This document shows, piece by piece, positions 1-11,420 of a stretch of 64,000 nucleotides of DNA (the stretch's first letter is position 1; every line of letters starts with the position of its first letter). The DNA comes from Polytrichum commune. Taxonomy: Eukaryota > Streptophyta > Polytrichopsida > Polytrichales > Polytrichaceae. The position numbers and the translations under genes were made by a program. The stretch spans positions 6,820,501 to 6,884,500 of the forward strand of contig OX485808.1 of the NCBI GenBank assembly GCA_950295325.1, in the 5' to 3' direction. Under the pieces are notes generated by a model. It was not told where the DNA came from and ran no database searches. It worked only from the letters and a program-made list of their open reading frames with translations.

Positions 1-79
1 TATTTGTGATTTGGTTAAGGTAGAAATTAATTATGAATTTTGAAAAATGAAATAGAAAAAACGGAGTGTTCTTTTAGGT

Positions 80-660
80 ATCAACTACTGGATCAGACTT
101 GCTAGCCCAATAAAATTTTTAATTTTAAAAAATTATATTTTCCCCAAATTAATATTTTTTCTAGTTTTCTAAGGTTGTTTCAAACGTTCTATTTGAATGA
201 GATATGAATTAGATATGGATTTTTGAAGGCGGGATACATCGTTTGAGACTCCCTCGTTGATTGCTGCATTACAAGGAGTCTGCTGGATTTATTTTGGCTT
301 AATTTGCTAATAAAATATTTATTTTTAATATTTGTCTAAAGTTATTTAAAACATTTGATTTGAATAAAAAAATAATTAGATACGAATTTCTAAGGACGAG
401 ATACGTAATTTAAGACTTCATGGTTCACTGTTGTATTACAAAGAGTCTGCTAGATTTATCTTGGCTTAACTTTCTAATATCATATTTTTTCATGTAGACC
501 TTCTTAAAAGCTTTCCAATGGTGTTTGAAAAGCCCAGATCTAAGTAGTAATGAATTTATTAAGTATTTTTTAAGTTGGAACTTGGATAGGTGCGTTGGAA
601 GAATTGGTTGAATCAACCTCGCACTTCCAACCCTCATAACTTTTGCATTTCTTATCTGAT
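80..660. repeat. Three degenerate direct repeats of about 165 bp
   Basis: The stretch shows a recurring pattern, with the phrase ACAAGGAGTCTGCTGGATTT near 271 and ACAAAGAGTCTGCTAGATTT near 438, and related but weaker sequence near 90-110. The AT-rich text between them also repeats. It resembles untranslated sequence of an LTR retrotransposon, but no boundary or coding region is visible. The rest of 660-1,100 shows no gene and no structure that I can name. Confidence 0.5.
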
Positions 661-1109
661 TAAAATGATTTTTTGATGGTTAGAAAGATAATGACGTGCA
701 TTAAGTAAGTTTATTATGCTTAGGCTTAAATTACAATGCAAAAGGAAAAAAATTAATGTTTTAATCGATAAGTAATGTAAGCTTTACAATCAAACTAGCT
801 ACAAGGAGGAAGATAAGATCAACGTCCAGGAAGTGGAACAAGGGAGGAGGTAGCGGGTCGGCCTACATCGACCCCAATCAACTAAGGAGAATTGAGCTAA
901 ACTAATTAACTCTAGTCTTCTATTTAGGGTTGGAGGGAACGCGGCCAAGATATGCATCCCTAAACCCACTTGCCTATCTCGTAAGATAAAGTGATTTGAC
1001 CACTTGACCGCCTAAGGGGTATAGAACTTACATTATACACCTATCATTTGAATTCAGCTTGGGCACCTACAAGTGCAGGCCACCTTCACCAAAGGGCTTG
1101 TGTGATTTT

Positions 1110-2043
1110 TTAGGCTCCCTTGGAAGAGGGTGGCCTAAAAGCGCCACAAAAAAATGTACATGTTGCATCATTGGTGGTTACGTTTGGGAGTGTACGTCGA
1201 ATGCCAACCTTCTTAACCCTATTACGTTTTTTGGTTTGTATGGTCGCACCTTCATGCATGGGTTTGAAACCAACCTTATTGGTTTCAATTGTATCTTGCG
1301 ATGCATCAAGGGGCGTAATTCCGATCACAGCCCTACGCTCAATCTCTTCCTTTGCTAGGTAGAAAGTAGCAAAGCAATTCACAAACCAAGGACACTCTTG
1401 AATAACATTACAATCATAAAATTTAAATTATATGAGAATGTAAATGAAAATTTTATGGGTTTTGTCAACCCAAGCATTTAAGAAAACAAACAAAGAGATT
1501 TTTCTATTACTTTCTTTGCGAACAACTCTCTTTGCAAGTACTCAAATTTAACAACTACACTAACTGAGTCTTCGCATTGCAACTAGGAAAATTGTAATAA
1601 AATTATTCAAAAAAATCAAATGCGGTATTAAAATTTAAATTACATGTAGAAAACTCTCTTTATTGCTATCTCTCCAAAAGGAAAATTTAAATTCTTGGTG
1701 CCTTTAGAGAATGGAGATACTGCACGTATTAAAATAAATAATGTTTTATCCCATAGCATAATACGCCATTTCTTGACATAATCAGAGGCCTTGACTATAT
1801 CATCCCTCCACTTGATTTTAACCAACTTTTTCTCAATATTCACGAATTCATATACAACATCCTCTTCCAACTATAGAGTAAAGAAAATATAAACATACAT
1901 TAAATTTATAAATAAAAATAAAAATCACATTAAGGAATCAACCATTTATATGTGACATGGAATTGAAATATTTTGAAGTATTTACACCCACAGAGATGCC
2001 CGAGCAAGAAATGAATCCAAAACATTTTCCTTTTCTGGAGAAG
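1110..2043 (-). pseudogene. Copy D of the ParB-like/methyltransferase gene, 3' side fragment (central exons)
   Basis: Read on the minus strand, three remnants align in order with exons 5-7 of the intact gene at 48.9-63.3 kb. About 1,985-2,038 encodes ENVLDSFLARASLW, matching DTLKPWLNKATFW. 1,640-1,870 encodes DYVKKWRIMLWDKTLF, matching DYLEKWRICLWDKAFI. 1,110-1,400 contains ECPWFVNC, matching ECCWYLEC at the start of the methyltransferase exon, followed by a basic stretch (KKRNRVKKVGIRR). No methyltransferase motif is visible further left, so this end is lost or diverged. The Ty3-type element beginning at 2,044 splits the fifth exon; the rest of the gene lies at 13,715-15,560. The gene is clearly broken and the order of pieces is well supported by comparison inside this window. 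Confidence 0.75.
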
Positions 2044-2744
2044 TGTGAGCCCAAAAGGGTGCCCACAATTAGTCTTAGACCCTTGAAACGTTAGTTGATG
2101 CACTTTGAAGTAGCATGTTACTTCACAAAAATATAAAAAGAGTGAAATGTTAGTCTTAGAAGTACCATGTTGTAAGAGGCTAGGATGTGAGTTGTTATTG
2201 TGTTTTTACCTTCGGAAGGATTTGAGTGAATGAGGATAGGTAAGGAGAACTTGGATTGAGTAGTTAGTGAGTAGGCTAGTACAAATGGATGGAGACAACC
2301 AAAGTGACTCAAGAGGCAAGTGCATTCGAATTGGGATGAATGGAGGATCACATGGAGCGCACAAGTGGACCACCTCATCATGGCCACTTAATGGGGAAGG
2401 CCCAAGGAAGAATGCAAGGTGGAGGATAAGCAAATTCTCAAAGCACCAATCAAATCACGAGTTAAGCATCGTGGTTTGAATTAAGTGGTGAGCGACGATT
2501 TGGGAAAGTAAGGGGAGAAAGTTATGGCGGCGGAAAGCGAAGGAGGCTAAGTTTGGGTTGAAGCATCCCAAGTTTGGTAAAGTGTGGTAGGTAGAAAGCC
2601 AAGGCTAGTTAAATGTTCGAATTAGGATCCTTGTTGATCATTTGAGGGAGGAAGGCTTAGAAGATAGGATTGGCGCCTACTAAGTAGGAGGAAATCTCAA
2701 GGGCTTATCGTGAGCCTTGAGGGTGCTCACCCCCTCAAGCTTAC

Positions 2745-2752
2745 TATATAAT
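2745..2752 (+). promoter_or_regulatory. TATA box of the LTR promoter
   Basis: TATATAAT lies within CTTACTATATAATCCC, followed by a pyrimidine-rich stretch (CTCATTCTTCCCTCACTCATCC) that suits a plant transcription start. The same block occurs in the 3' LTR (offset 9,438) and, reversed and diverged, near 32,560 in the related LTR. Confidence 0.6.
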
Positions 2753-3259
2753 CCCTCATTCTTCCCTCACTCATCCTCTCTTTCCTTTGTGCTCCAAGGC
2801 ACCCCACGAGTTATAAGTGTGGGTGTGGGAAGCCATATTGGAGCACATGTGTGTGCTTAGTTTTTAGTTTGAGAGCCAAGGCTTGTTAGCCTTGAAGAGG
2901 GCTTGACCTCTTGGTAGAATTAGTGTTGACGTGAAGGATTTTAAAGTTAATTCATGATTCCAATTTGTGGTACTTAAAGTTCATGTTTTGAATACACGTG
3001 GTTGCAAGTTCCATGTTTAAGAGTTGAGCACTTGATGTTGTGATGAGTGCAAAAATATACTTGTGTGGATTAGTTAGTCTTAGTGAAGTTAGGAAATTCT
3101 CTCTCCCCCTCTCCTCTCTAGGATTTTAGGATTTTAGGATTAGAGAAGAATTGTGTGATTAGAAAGGGGTTGTTAGTAGAATTAGGGAAATTAGGTAGGA
3201 AGATTAGTTAAGGGCTTGAATAATTAGTGAGGTAGTTGGGGATTACAACTACAAAGTTG

Positions 3260-3590
3260 TGGGTTCATGAAGGAGCTGGGTTTATGAAGGAGCTGGGTTT
3301 GTTTAGTTAGAAAGTAAAGAGCTGGGTTTATGAAGGAGCTGGGTTTGTTTAGTTAGAAAGTAAAGAGCTGGGTTTATGAAGGACCTGAGTTTGTTTAGTT
3401 AGAAGCTAAGGAGCTGGGTTCATGAAGGAGCTGGGTTTATGAAGGAGCTGGGTTTGTTTAGTTAGAAGCTAAGAAGCTGGGTTTATGAAGGAGCTGGGTT
3501 TATGAAGGAGCTGGGTTTATGAAGGAGCTAGGTTTATGTAATTAGAAAGTAAAGAGATGGGTTCATGAAGGAGCTTAGTAGATAGCCTAC
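3260..3590 (+). repeat. Tandem GAGCTGGGTTTATGAAG repeats inside the LTR
   Basis: Around ten or more copies of a 17-bp unit (GAGCTGGGTTTATGAAG) alternate with a longer unit that includes GTTTGTTTAGTTAGAAAGTA. The same array is present in the 3' LTR at about 12,698-13,028. It lies downstream of the TATA box and so would be in the transcribed leader. Confidence 0.85.
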
Positions 3591-3855
3591 CTAATTAGCT
3601 CATAGACAAGTAGTTAGTTACATTATGCTAGTTAGTGTTATGGTGGCTTTCACAAGTAAATGTATTTGAGATTGACTATAGAGAATAGTGTTTTTTTTTA
3701 ACACTTGCATCCTCTCTTTAAAAATAAATCACGTGCACAAATTAATGGAGAATGTGGAGCACTCTCGCGATGGCAAGACAAAGGAAGCAAAGACCAAAGG
3801 TGCGAGGGAGAGATTGACATAAGTCACATAAGTATTTCTTAATACTTAAAGGCTT

Positions 3856-4068
3856 ATGTACGGTATGGAGACACCAAGTGAGACCTCTTATAGTAGCGAT
3901 ACGGAATACACAAGTGATAGTTCAAGTGGTAGTATAGAGTCAACGGCACGGACTCCATTTAGGAGAGGGATATCCTTAAGGGCTTGTGTAGCTAAAGCGG
4001 CCGGATGGACGTTAGAAGCAAACAAAGACAAAATAGCACCCGAGCATAAGGAGGTTAAAATAACATAG
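3856..4068 (+). CDS. Small LTR-encoded ORF, possibly a real peptide
   Basis: This 70-residue frame lies downstream of the LTR TATA box; it is copied in the 3' LTR at 13,294-13,506. Its N-terminal half is Ser/Thr-rich and acidic. Its C-terminal half (about residues 30-56) contains RGISLRACVAKAAGWTL. A diverged, reverse-oriented LTR at 31,446-31,640 encodes RGISLKACLAKAAGWTL at the equivalent place. Many of the nucleotide differences between the two fall at third codon positions (for example GGG/GGA, TCC/TCT, GCT/GCC), which suggests that the protein sequence is maintained. The function is unknown to me. It could be a short upstream ORF, or an N-terminal piece of gag joined by splicing. Confidence 0.45.
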   Translation: MYGMETPSETSYSSDTEYTSDSSSGSIESTARTPFRRGISLRACVAKAAGWTLEANKDKIAPEHKEVKIT

Positions 4069-4271
4069 TTAACTTGTGCATTCTCCACATACGTATTGAA
4101 ATCGTACATTGAGTTGTTAAAAGTGAAATTCCAGTTAAATCCAAGACCACTTGAAGGGTGAACCTTGCACTATGGACTCATCCAAGTCCAAATCCAATAC
4201 CGCGGAGGAATGTGAGCCCAAACCCACTACTCGGACTACGGACGCTTAAGGGTGGGGGGTTTGGCCTCACA

Positions 4272-5180
4272 TAATTGGTGCGTCCGCCGGGAGCGAAGCG
4301 GAAGGTAGTTACAAGACTTGGAGGCGACTAGGAGACTTGGAGGCAACTAGGAAAAATTGGAGACACAAACTTGAGAGAAGGGAAGGAGCACCCGAAACTC
4401 GGTAAGTATTCTCTCTTTGGGTTACATTTGAATTCATTGTATTTCAACTATTCCTTGGAATGAATTGCATTGTCAATTACGCAAATTCATTTTTGAGGAA
4501 GGAGCGCGGCGAAGGTACGTCCTCAACCTTTTTGGGGATTTGCTAAGAACTTAAAAGGAACCTATAACCGAGTAGCTCATTAAAACATTAGAGGGTAAAT
4601 TCACCTTAGGACATTGAACTTTGACACTCACCTCGGGGTGAGTCTCAAAGTTTTGGGAGTTGTCATTTCATGCTCTAGATTAAATTAATATTTCACAAAG
4701 TTTATGGTGTTGTTACATTGAGTCACGATTGAGGGGAGTGCTAACTCACAGGGGGATGCGATTGCTCAAGGTATGTTTATTTCTTTAAAGTGAACTCATT
4801 AACTAATTAAGGAATGCCTTTTGTACTCGTGATTGTTGTTATCCGTTGTAGAGGGTAATTCCCGAATTGTGGATGGTGTGAGAAGTTGAAGGGTGAAGCC
4901 TCGACTTTTAACATAATCTATTCGGAAGGTCACCCCCTCACAATCGGTATTGTGGTGAGTGTTAATTTGCGGGAAGGTGCGGAGGTGATGCTCCGACTTA
5001 ACCAAAAAATTAACATGAACATGCCTATCCCCTATTGGGATTCTTTCACCTAAGTGGGCTTGCAGGTTCTTTTCCTCACCTCCTAAAAAAATTATAACCA
5101 CACCAAGACAAGTGAAAATATTAAGAGGGGAATTGCTAGGATTATGTGTGGTCAAGTGAGGGTCGATCGATTCTTATGGA
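4272..5180 (+). promoter_or_regulatory. Primer binding site and untranslated leader of the Ty3-type element
   Basis: Four bases after the 5' LTR the sequence reads TGGTGCGTCCGCCGGGAGC (from 4,276). The TGG pairs with the CCA end of a tRNA and the rest resembles the GC-rich primer sites of plant Ty3-type elements; I could not assign the tRNA. About 0.9 kb of leader follows with no long open frame. The gag-pol frame begins at the ATG at 5,181. An earlier ATG at 5,176 opens only a very short frame. Confidence 0.55.
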
Positions 5181-8100
5181 ATGCAAGGTAGGACTCGCTC
5201 ACAAAAACCAAGTTTGATAGTAGGACTAGAGAAATCTACTCGAAAGAGGCGGTCCTCTAAAATCAGTGATAGATTAGAACAAGATAATGTTAGAATAGAG
5301 AGTTGTTTGAACGTCGAACCTAGGACTAGGTCAATTCTAGACACCTTAGAACTTGGAGCTCAACTTGAAGAGGAGATCACTCCCTCCAAATTGAGTGGTG
5401 AAACTTCTTCGGAAAATTACACACTTAGAGAAGAATTCCCGGTAGAAGTTGATAGGGGATTGTTGAATAGTTCACCGGTCACCATGGCCGAGGAACGGGG
5501 GATGGATCCACCACCCATACCCCCAATTCCGCCCATACCTCCTATACCTCCAATAGACCCATTGGTTAGGCCAAGAGGCCTACCAATTGTGGTTCCACAA
5601 AATTTAGCGGCGATGGATATGCCATCTCATCTCCCTAAATTTTATGGGACCAAGGATGAGGACCCCTCTCGGCACATGGAACGGTATATCGAACGGTTGG
5701 CTAGCTTCCTCATAACCGACCCGGGTTATTGGTTAGTGTGGTTTCCTACCACTCTAGAGGGGGAAGCCTATGAATGGTATCGGGATCATGCCGAGGGACA
5801 TTTTAGGGGATGGGAACAATTACAAAGGGAGTTTCTTAACGAATTTAGGCCGGAAGTGGGTCAAAGTACCGCATTAAGGGCATTGTCGTCATTGAAGCAA
5901 GGAAGGGAGGAAGAAATTTTGGCTTACATTAGGAGGTTTGATTTAGTGTGCACTAGATTTGTGGGTACCATGCTCAACGACGACACGCTAAAGCAATTTT
6001 TCATTCAAGGGTTTTTTAAGTCCGGAACTATTAGGGGTGTTCTAGAAAGGAATCCCTTGACCTTGGCGGATGCCAAGCGTGCGGCTAGAGATATTGAAAA
6101 CTTGGATAAAGATCACGAAAGGCTATGGAGAAGGGAGGATGAATTGATCCCACAATTCATCCCCATACGCCCTAGGGTGGTAGCGGTAGAACCCGCTAAG
6201 TATGAGAACCAAATTCCATATGCCATTGTGGACACCGGTCCCCGACCTTTAGCGGTTAGGGAACCGGCACCTCTTTTGGCACTACCGGCCCCTAGAACGG
6301 ATCCACACTTGGAGGAGGTTGAGAGAAGACTAGGTGCTAGCCAACTAGGATTCCAAGAGGCTATGATAAAACAAATGCAAAGCCTCACGGATCAAATGTC
6401 ATTAATGATCCGGAGTCAACAACCGGGGCCTCCACCCCCGTTTGAGTCGGGTAGGCATTCTTCCGGATTATGGTGTGTCCAATGTGGCCAACCGGGCCAC
6501 ACGCGTCAATTTTGTAGAAGTGGACAAAACCGTGACCAAAGAGGAAACGGTAACCCACCTCAACAAAATCAACGAGGTCAAGCGCCACCTCACTATGGAA
6601 ATGGAAGCAATAGAGGACCACAACCTAGAGGGCAAGGTGGCCAAAATTTAGAGAAGAAGGAATTTCATCCCTTTTGTGGAAGGTGGCACGCTCAAGGACA
6701 ATGTTGGTCCGAAGGTCAAGAGTTTAATTGTAGCAATTGTGGAGGAAGTCGTCCCTCGGATACGTGTCGCCAACCGGACAAAATAATTAATGTCCCTTAC
6801 CCGGTGGCTAATCCACAACAACAAGCAAGGGATAATATGCGAGGTGCTAGGCCACAAGGAGTACCGGCCAATGAACTTAGGCCACCTAACTTATACTATG
6901 ACCATAGTAATGCTAGGCAAACTTTTCATCCACCGGCGGGCTTGCAAACTACAACCGGTTACATTCCAATACAAAATAGACAAGGAGTTCCACCTAATGG
7001 TAGTAACGGGAGACAAGCGCCTCCAACGGATCCGGGACCATCTAACTCCCAAGATGTTAGGTTCATGGATGGAGTGTTGGAGGCCACATGTGATGACATG
7101 CTTCCTCTCCCAACGAGAATTGGAGAGGAGCAAAGTCAATGGCCTCCTCACACCAATGCTATTACATATGAGTTAGTGAAGGGTAAGGGTGTGGTTGAAG
7201 AAGCACCTGCACTAGCGGTAACTACTAGGGCTAGGAGAGGGGATGCCCCGTTGGAGGTAGGAATAGGAGAGCAAGGAAATTACTCTTCGGATGAAGAGAT
7301 TAATCTCTCCGAGTTGGATAGGGTAGCTAGAAGAGCTACTAAGGATGTGGAGAGGGAAAATATAATTTTACAAGATAGGGAGAGGACTAATGCGGTACAT
7401 GACTTGGATAATAGCGATGTGGGTGAATGGGAAGGACCGGGGGTTCCCGTAGACGAATTCGACGTAGTGGGTAATTCTAAGGTGGAAAGATCTACCGGGT
7501 ACGACTTGTGGGCGGACCTTAGTACACTCAAGGCGGATATTACTTTCGGCCAACTATTGGAAATTTCACCCACGGCAAGGAAAACATTAAAGGAGGGAAT
7601 GCCGGTACACAAGAGGATGAGGAAGGTGAAAGCTAAAATAGCCGCTAGGATCCAATCACAAGGTGGAAGACACGTGAAAGCTATAGAAATAGAAGTTGTT
7701 ATAGTAGATAAGGTGGTTCCTAATGTGCTAGTCGACGGAGGGAGTAGTCTAAATATACTACCGGAGGATACTATGAAAAAATTGGGACTTGGACTCACGG
7801 GGCCTTCACCTTTGGTCATAAATATGGCAAATCAAAGTTCGACTACGCCTTTGGGGATGATCAAGGATTGTAGAATGACTACGGGAGGTGAGGAGTACTT
7901 GGTCACCTTCCATGTCATTAAAATGCACTCCAACAAGGACACCTTCCCCATTTTGCTAGGTAGGCCTTGGTTGCGGATGGCGAATGCTATGGTCAATTGG
8001 GGTGGACCTAAACCATCCATCACTTATGGTCCGGAGGGTAATAGGGTCATAGTGTCCATTGGTTCATTAGAAGGATGGATGGAGAAGGAGATGTATTTGC

Positions 8101-11100
8101 CATTGGAGAAGGAAATTGATGACTTAAACGAGAATGAGATTGGCAAGGCATTGGTGGGAGTCGTCCATCCCGAAGGTCAAAGGGTTGTTATAGATTCGGG
8201 CTCGGGAAGTCTAGGTCCTAATTTTTACAATTATGGGGATAATGGGGATTATGCCCAATGGCTAAAGGAGTACCCCGAGTCCGAGGTTGATGTAATGGTT
8301 ACATTTCACCAAGTAGGCTTAGGGAGTGAATTTCCTAGTGTTAGTTTAGGAGAGGGCTCATTGTTGGAGCCATGTGAGGTGCTCACCGAGGAAGAGTGGA
8401 TTAGCGGTGGGTTAACACCTTGGGTAGATGACGTGGAAGAGGGTGAGGTTAGTTTAATTCATGTAGATGGGACTCAAGAGGAGGATGTGATTATTGAGTC
8501 ATCGAAATTGGAGGAGCCTTTACATTTCAAGACCACGTCTACGGGGATAGTTGTAGGTCAAGATGTGAAAGATTACCCCAATGTGCCTTCCGATTGGTAT
8601 CGGAACAAAGAGGAACAAGCACATGTGTCGGAAGCGGATTGGCGGTACGTGGATGTGAAATTAAAGAATGGAAAAACCCGACAAATGAAGATGGGCTCCA
8701 AATTGGGGGAGAAAGAGGTTAGGGAGTATAGCAATTTGGTGGATGAGTTTAGTGATACTTTTGCATGGTCCTACGATGAGCTTAAGGGAATTCCTAGGGA
8801 AATGGTAGAGCACCGGATTCCTTTAATTCCGGGGGCGAGGCCAATTAGACAAAAGGAGAGGAGGATGAATCCTCAATTGCAATTGTTGGTGAAAGCGGAA
8901 TTGGAAAGGTTATTGAAGGCCGGGTTTATCAAGCCGGTGGAAATCACGGATTGGGTTTCTCCTATGGTCTTAGTAAAGAAAAAAAATGGGAAATTAAGGG
9001 TTTGTGTCGACTATAGGAAATTGAATTCGTGCACACAAAAGGATCACTTCCCCTTACCTTTTATCACCTTGTTGCTTGAGGAGGTTGGAGGTCATTCGCG
9101 ATATACCTTTATGGATGGGTATGCGGGTTATAATCAAATTTCCATAGCCCTCCAAGATATCCATAAAACGGCTTTTACTACACCTTGGGGTACTTTTGTG
9201 TGGGTAGTGATGCCATTTGGGTTATGTAATGCCCCGGCTACTTTCCAACGATTAGTAATGTATATCTTCACCGACTTGTTGTTCAAATCCATGACCGTCT
9301 TTGTGGATGATTTTAGCACACAAAGTAATGTGGATGATCACCTACATTGTGTTAGGGAGGCATTGGTTAGGTGTAGGAAGATGAGGTTAGCATTGAACCC
9401 GGATAAGACATTTTTGGGAGTGAATAAGGGAGTGTTGTTGGGTTATGTTGTTAGTGAGAAAGGTAGAGAACCCGATCCGGATAAGATTGCGGCCATAAGC
9501 GACTTGGCAACTCCAACCAATTCCAAGGGGATCTCTAAGTTGTTAGGACATGTGGGATGGTACCGGGAACTTATTCCTAATTTTTCAAAGATAGCGGTGC
9601 CCATTACCCATTTGCTCAAAAATGATGTCAAATTCGAGTGGACGGATGCTTGTCAAAAAGCCTTTGAGGAATTGCGGGATAGGTTGAGCACCTATCCGGT
9701 GTTGATACCACCCAATTGGGGTAAACCTTTTCACGTCTATTGTGATGCTAGTAATGTGGCAATAGGGAGTGCGCTTTGTCAAGCAACGGGAGAAAAAGAG
9801 AAGGATCAACATATAGCTTATGCGAGTAAGCAATTGACCCCCGCCGAAAGAAACTACTCTACAACGGAGAGGGAATGCCTAGCCATGGTGTTTTCCGTTA
9901 AAAAGTTTAGGCATTACCTCATGTGCAACCCGGTTGTATTTTTTGTTGACCACATGGCTATCAAGTATCTAATTAACAAGGCTGAGTTAAGTGGTAGGTT
10001 AGCTAGGTGGGTTTTGTTATTAGAAGAATTCGACTACACGGTGGAATATAAACCGGGTCGTATGCATTTACAAGCGGACCACTTGTCTAGGTTGTCGGAG
10101 GAGATAGGAAAAAATCCGGTAAATGATATGTTAGTAGATGATAGCCTCTTTGTGGTCACTTCTACACCGGAGTGGTATGCGGGCATAGTGGAATTTCTAA
10201 CAACCCACAAGTTGCCCAAAGAGTGGACAAAAGAAGAGAGAAGGAAGGTGAGGGTAAATAGTAGGCAATTTGTTGTAGTGGGCCATAGGTTGTTTAGAAG
10301 GGGGTCCGATGGTATTTTACGACGATGCGTGTCAAAAACGGAGGTTGAAGCGATTTTAATCGCTTGCCACGATAGCGCTTGCGGCGGTCACTTCTCGGGT
10401 CAACTCACCGGGCAAAAAATACTTAGAGCGGGCTACTTTTGGCCTACACTATTTAAGGACGCCCATGACTATGTAAGGAAATGCGACGCTTGCCAACGGT
10501 ATGCCCGAAACGACCTTAGAATGGAGATGCCTTTACATGTATCATTACCCTTAATTCCTTTCGAAAAATGGGGCATCGACTATGTGGGTGAGGTCCATCC
10601 CCAATCTTCAAAAGGAATGAAATATATTGTGGTGGCAACCGAGTACCTCACCAAGTGGGCGGAAGCCAAAGCGGTGAAGACCGACACGGCGGAACACGCG
10701 GCAACATTTATGTACGAAAACATAATTTCGCGGTTCGGGGTGCCGAAGATCCTAGTAAGCGATAGGGGTACTCACTTTTTGAATGACTTGATTCGAGAGA
10801 TGACAGAGAAATTTAAAATTGATCACCGGAAGACTACTCCCTACCACCCACAAACCAATGGACAAACGGAAAGGGTTAACGGAATTTTGGTGAGTATACT
10901 ACGCAAGACGGTTATAGACTCGAAGCGGGATTGGGATACGAAACTAACGGCGGCACTTTGGGCATACCGTACAACCTATAAGGTAACTACGCGTGCTACA
11001 CCATTTTCCTTAGTCTATGGTCTTGAAGCGACACTACCAATCGAATATGAAGTCGAGTCACTTAGGGTGGCCGTGAGTACGAGACTTACCGAAAGTCAAT

Positions 11101-11420
11101 CCTTACGAAATCGACTAACCGATTTGGAAGCACTTGACGAAGGGAGGAGAATGGCGGCTCAACATATTGAGGCAATCCAAAGAAGGAGAAAGATTACTTT
11201 CGACAAACGACATAAGAGAAGGGCCCTAACACCGGGAATGATGGTCATGATTCAAGACGCACGAAAGCTTGAATTTCCGGCGAAATTCAATGCGGTATGG
11301 TTAGGACCTTACCTTGTCTATGAGGTCTTTCCTAATAATTCAATTCAATTGGAAACGTTGAATGGTGAGCTCTTTCCTACCCGTACATCGGGAAGTAGAT
11401 GTAAGGAGTACCGAGCTTGA
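5181..11420 (+). CDS. Gag-Pol polyprotein of the Ty3-type retrotransposon
   Basis: This single uninterrupted frame of 2,079 residues encodes the packaging and replication proteins of the element. Gag capsid-like sequence lies at about residues 145-300 (LPKFYGTKDEDPSRHMERYI). A CCHC zinc knuckle, CVQCGQPGHTRQFC, is near 432-445, followed by a second Cys-rich patch near 500. An aspartic protease motif, LVDGGSSLN, is near 850. The reverse transcriptase has MPFGLCNAPATFQ near 1344 and the catalytic FVDD near 1373. RNase H begins near 1515 (VYCDASNVAIGSAL). The integrase has a CxxC zinc end (CDACQR) and D, D, E residues in GIDYVGE, SDRGTHF and PYHPQTNGQTERVN. No chromodomain is seen at the C-terminus. 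Gag and pol are fused in one frame with no visible stop or frameshift. Its intactness fits the near-identical LTRs. Confidence 0.95.
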   Translation: MQGRTRSQKPSLIVGLEKSTRKRRSSKISDRLEQDNVRIESCLNVEPRTRSILDTLELGAQLEEEITPSKLSGETSSENYTLREEFPVEVDRGLLNSSPVTMAEERGMDPPPIPPIPPIPPIPPIDPLVRPRGLPIVVPQNLAAMDMPSHLPKFYGTKDEDPSRHMERYIERLASFLITDPGYWLVWFPTTLEGEAYEWYRDHAEGHFRGWEQLQREFLNEFRPEVGQSTALRALSSLKQGREEEILAYIRRFDLVCTRFVGTMLNDDTLKQFFIQGFFKSGTIRGVLERNPLTLADAKRAARDIENLDKDHERLWRREDELIPQFIPIRPRVVAVEPAKYENQIPYAIVDTGPRPLAVREPAPLLALPAPRTDPHLEEVERRLGASQLGFQEAMIKQMQSLTDQMSLMIRSQQPGPPPPFESGRHSSGLWCVQCGQPGHTRQFCRSGQNRDQRGNGNPPQQNQRGQAPPHYGNGSNRGPQPRGQGGQNLEKKEFHPFCGRWHAQGQCWSEGQEFNCSNCGGSRPSDTCRQPDKIINVPYPVANPQQQARDNMRGARPQGVPANELRPPNLYYDHSNARQTFHPPAGLQTTTGYIPIQNRQGVPPNGSNGRQAPPTDPGPSNSQDVRFMDGVLEATCDDMLPLPTRIGEEQSQWPPHTNAITYELVKGKGVVEEAPALAVTTRARRGDAPLEVGIGEQGNYSSDEEINLSELDRVARRATKDVERENIILQDRERTNAVHDLDNSDVGEWEGPGVPVDEFDVVGNSKVERSTGYDLWADLSTLKADITFGQLLEISPTARKTLKEGMPVHKRMRKVKAKIAARIQSQGGRHVKAIEIEVVIVDKVVPNVLVDGGSSLNILPEDTMKKLGLGLTGPSPLVINMANQSSTTPLGMIKDCRMTTGGEEYLVTFHVIKMHSNKDTFPILLGRPWLRMANAMVNWGGPKPSITYGPEGNRVIVSIGSLEGWMEKEMYLPLEKEIDDLNENEIGKALVGVVHPEGQRVVIDSGSGSLGPNFYNYGDNGDYAQWLKEYPESEVDVMVTFHQVGLGSEFPSVSLGEGSLLEPCEVLTEEEWISGGLTPWVDDVEEGEVSLIHVDGTQEEDVIIESSKLEEPLHFKTTSTGIVVGQDVKDYPNVPSDWYRNKEEQAHVSEADWRYVDVKLKNGKTRQMKMGSKLGEKEVREYSNLVDEFSDTFAWSYDELKGIPREMVEHRIPLIPGARPIRQKERRMNPQLQLLVKAELERLLKAGFIKPVEITDWVSPMVLVKKKNGKLRVCVDYRKLNSCTQKDHFPLPFITLLLEEVGGHSRYTFMDGYAGYNQISIALQDIHKTAFTTPWGTFVWVVMPFGLCNAPATFQRLVMYIFTDLLFKSMTVFVDDFSTQSNVDDHLHCVREALVRCRKMRLALNPDKTFLGVNKGVLLGYVVSEKGREPDPDKIAAISDLATPTNSKGISKLLGHVGWYRELIPNFSKIAVPITHLLKNDVKFEWTDACQKAFEELRDRLSTYPVLIPPNWGKPFHVYCDASNVAIGSALCQATGEKEKDQHIAYASKQLTPAERNYSTTERECLAMVFSVKKFRHYLMCNPVVFFVDHMAIKYLINKAELSGRLARWVLLLEEFDYTVEYKPGRMHLQADHLSRLSEEIGKNPVNDMLVDDSLFVVTSTPEWYAGIVEFLTTHKLPKEWTKEERRKVRVNSRQFVVVGHRLFRRGSDGILRRCVSKTEVEAILIACHDSACGGHFSGQLTGQKILRAGYFWPTLFKDAHDYVRKCDACQRYARNDLRMEMPLHVSLPLIPFEKWGIDYVGEVHPQSSKGMKYIVVATEYLTKWAEAKAVKTDTAEHAATFMYENIISRFGVPKILVSDRGTHFLNDLIREMTEKFKIDHRKTTPYHPQTNGQTERVNGILVSILRKTVIDSKRDWDTKLTAALWAYRTTYKVTTRATPFSLVYGLEATLPIEYEVESLRVAVSTRLTESQSLRNRLTDLEALDEGRRMAAQHIEAIQRRRKITFDKRHKRRALTPGMMVMIQDARKLEFPAKFNAVWLGPYLVYEVFPNNSIQLETLNGELFPTRTSGSRCKEYRA

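Larger units (their letters stand above)
2044..4271 (+). repeat. 5' LTR of the Ty3-type element
   Basis: The repeat is 2,228 bp long with short inverted ends TGTGAG/CTCACA, and is repeated at 11,482-13,709 (offset 9,438). It contains a TATA box near 2,745, an internal tandem array (about 3,260-3,590) built from the phrase GGAGCTGGGTTTATGAA, and a small open frame at 3,856-4,068. Confidence 0.95.

Noticed and set aside
1059-1382. Plus-strand frames of 80-99 residues
   Set aside because: The minus strand over the same stretch aligns with the start of the methyltransferase exon (ECPWFVNC), so the plus frames are shadows.
2118-2479. Frames in both strands of the LTR near its start
   Set aside because: They overlap each other, have no related frame in the diverged LTR at 31.3-32.9 kb and no plausible composition.
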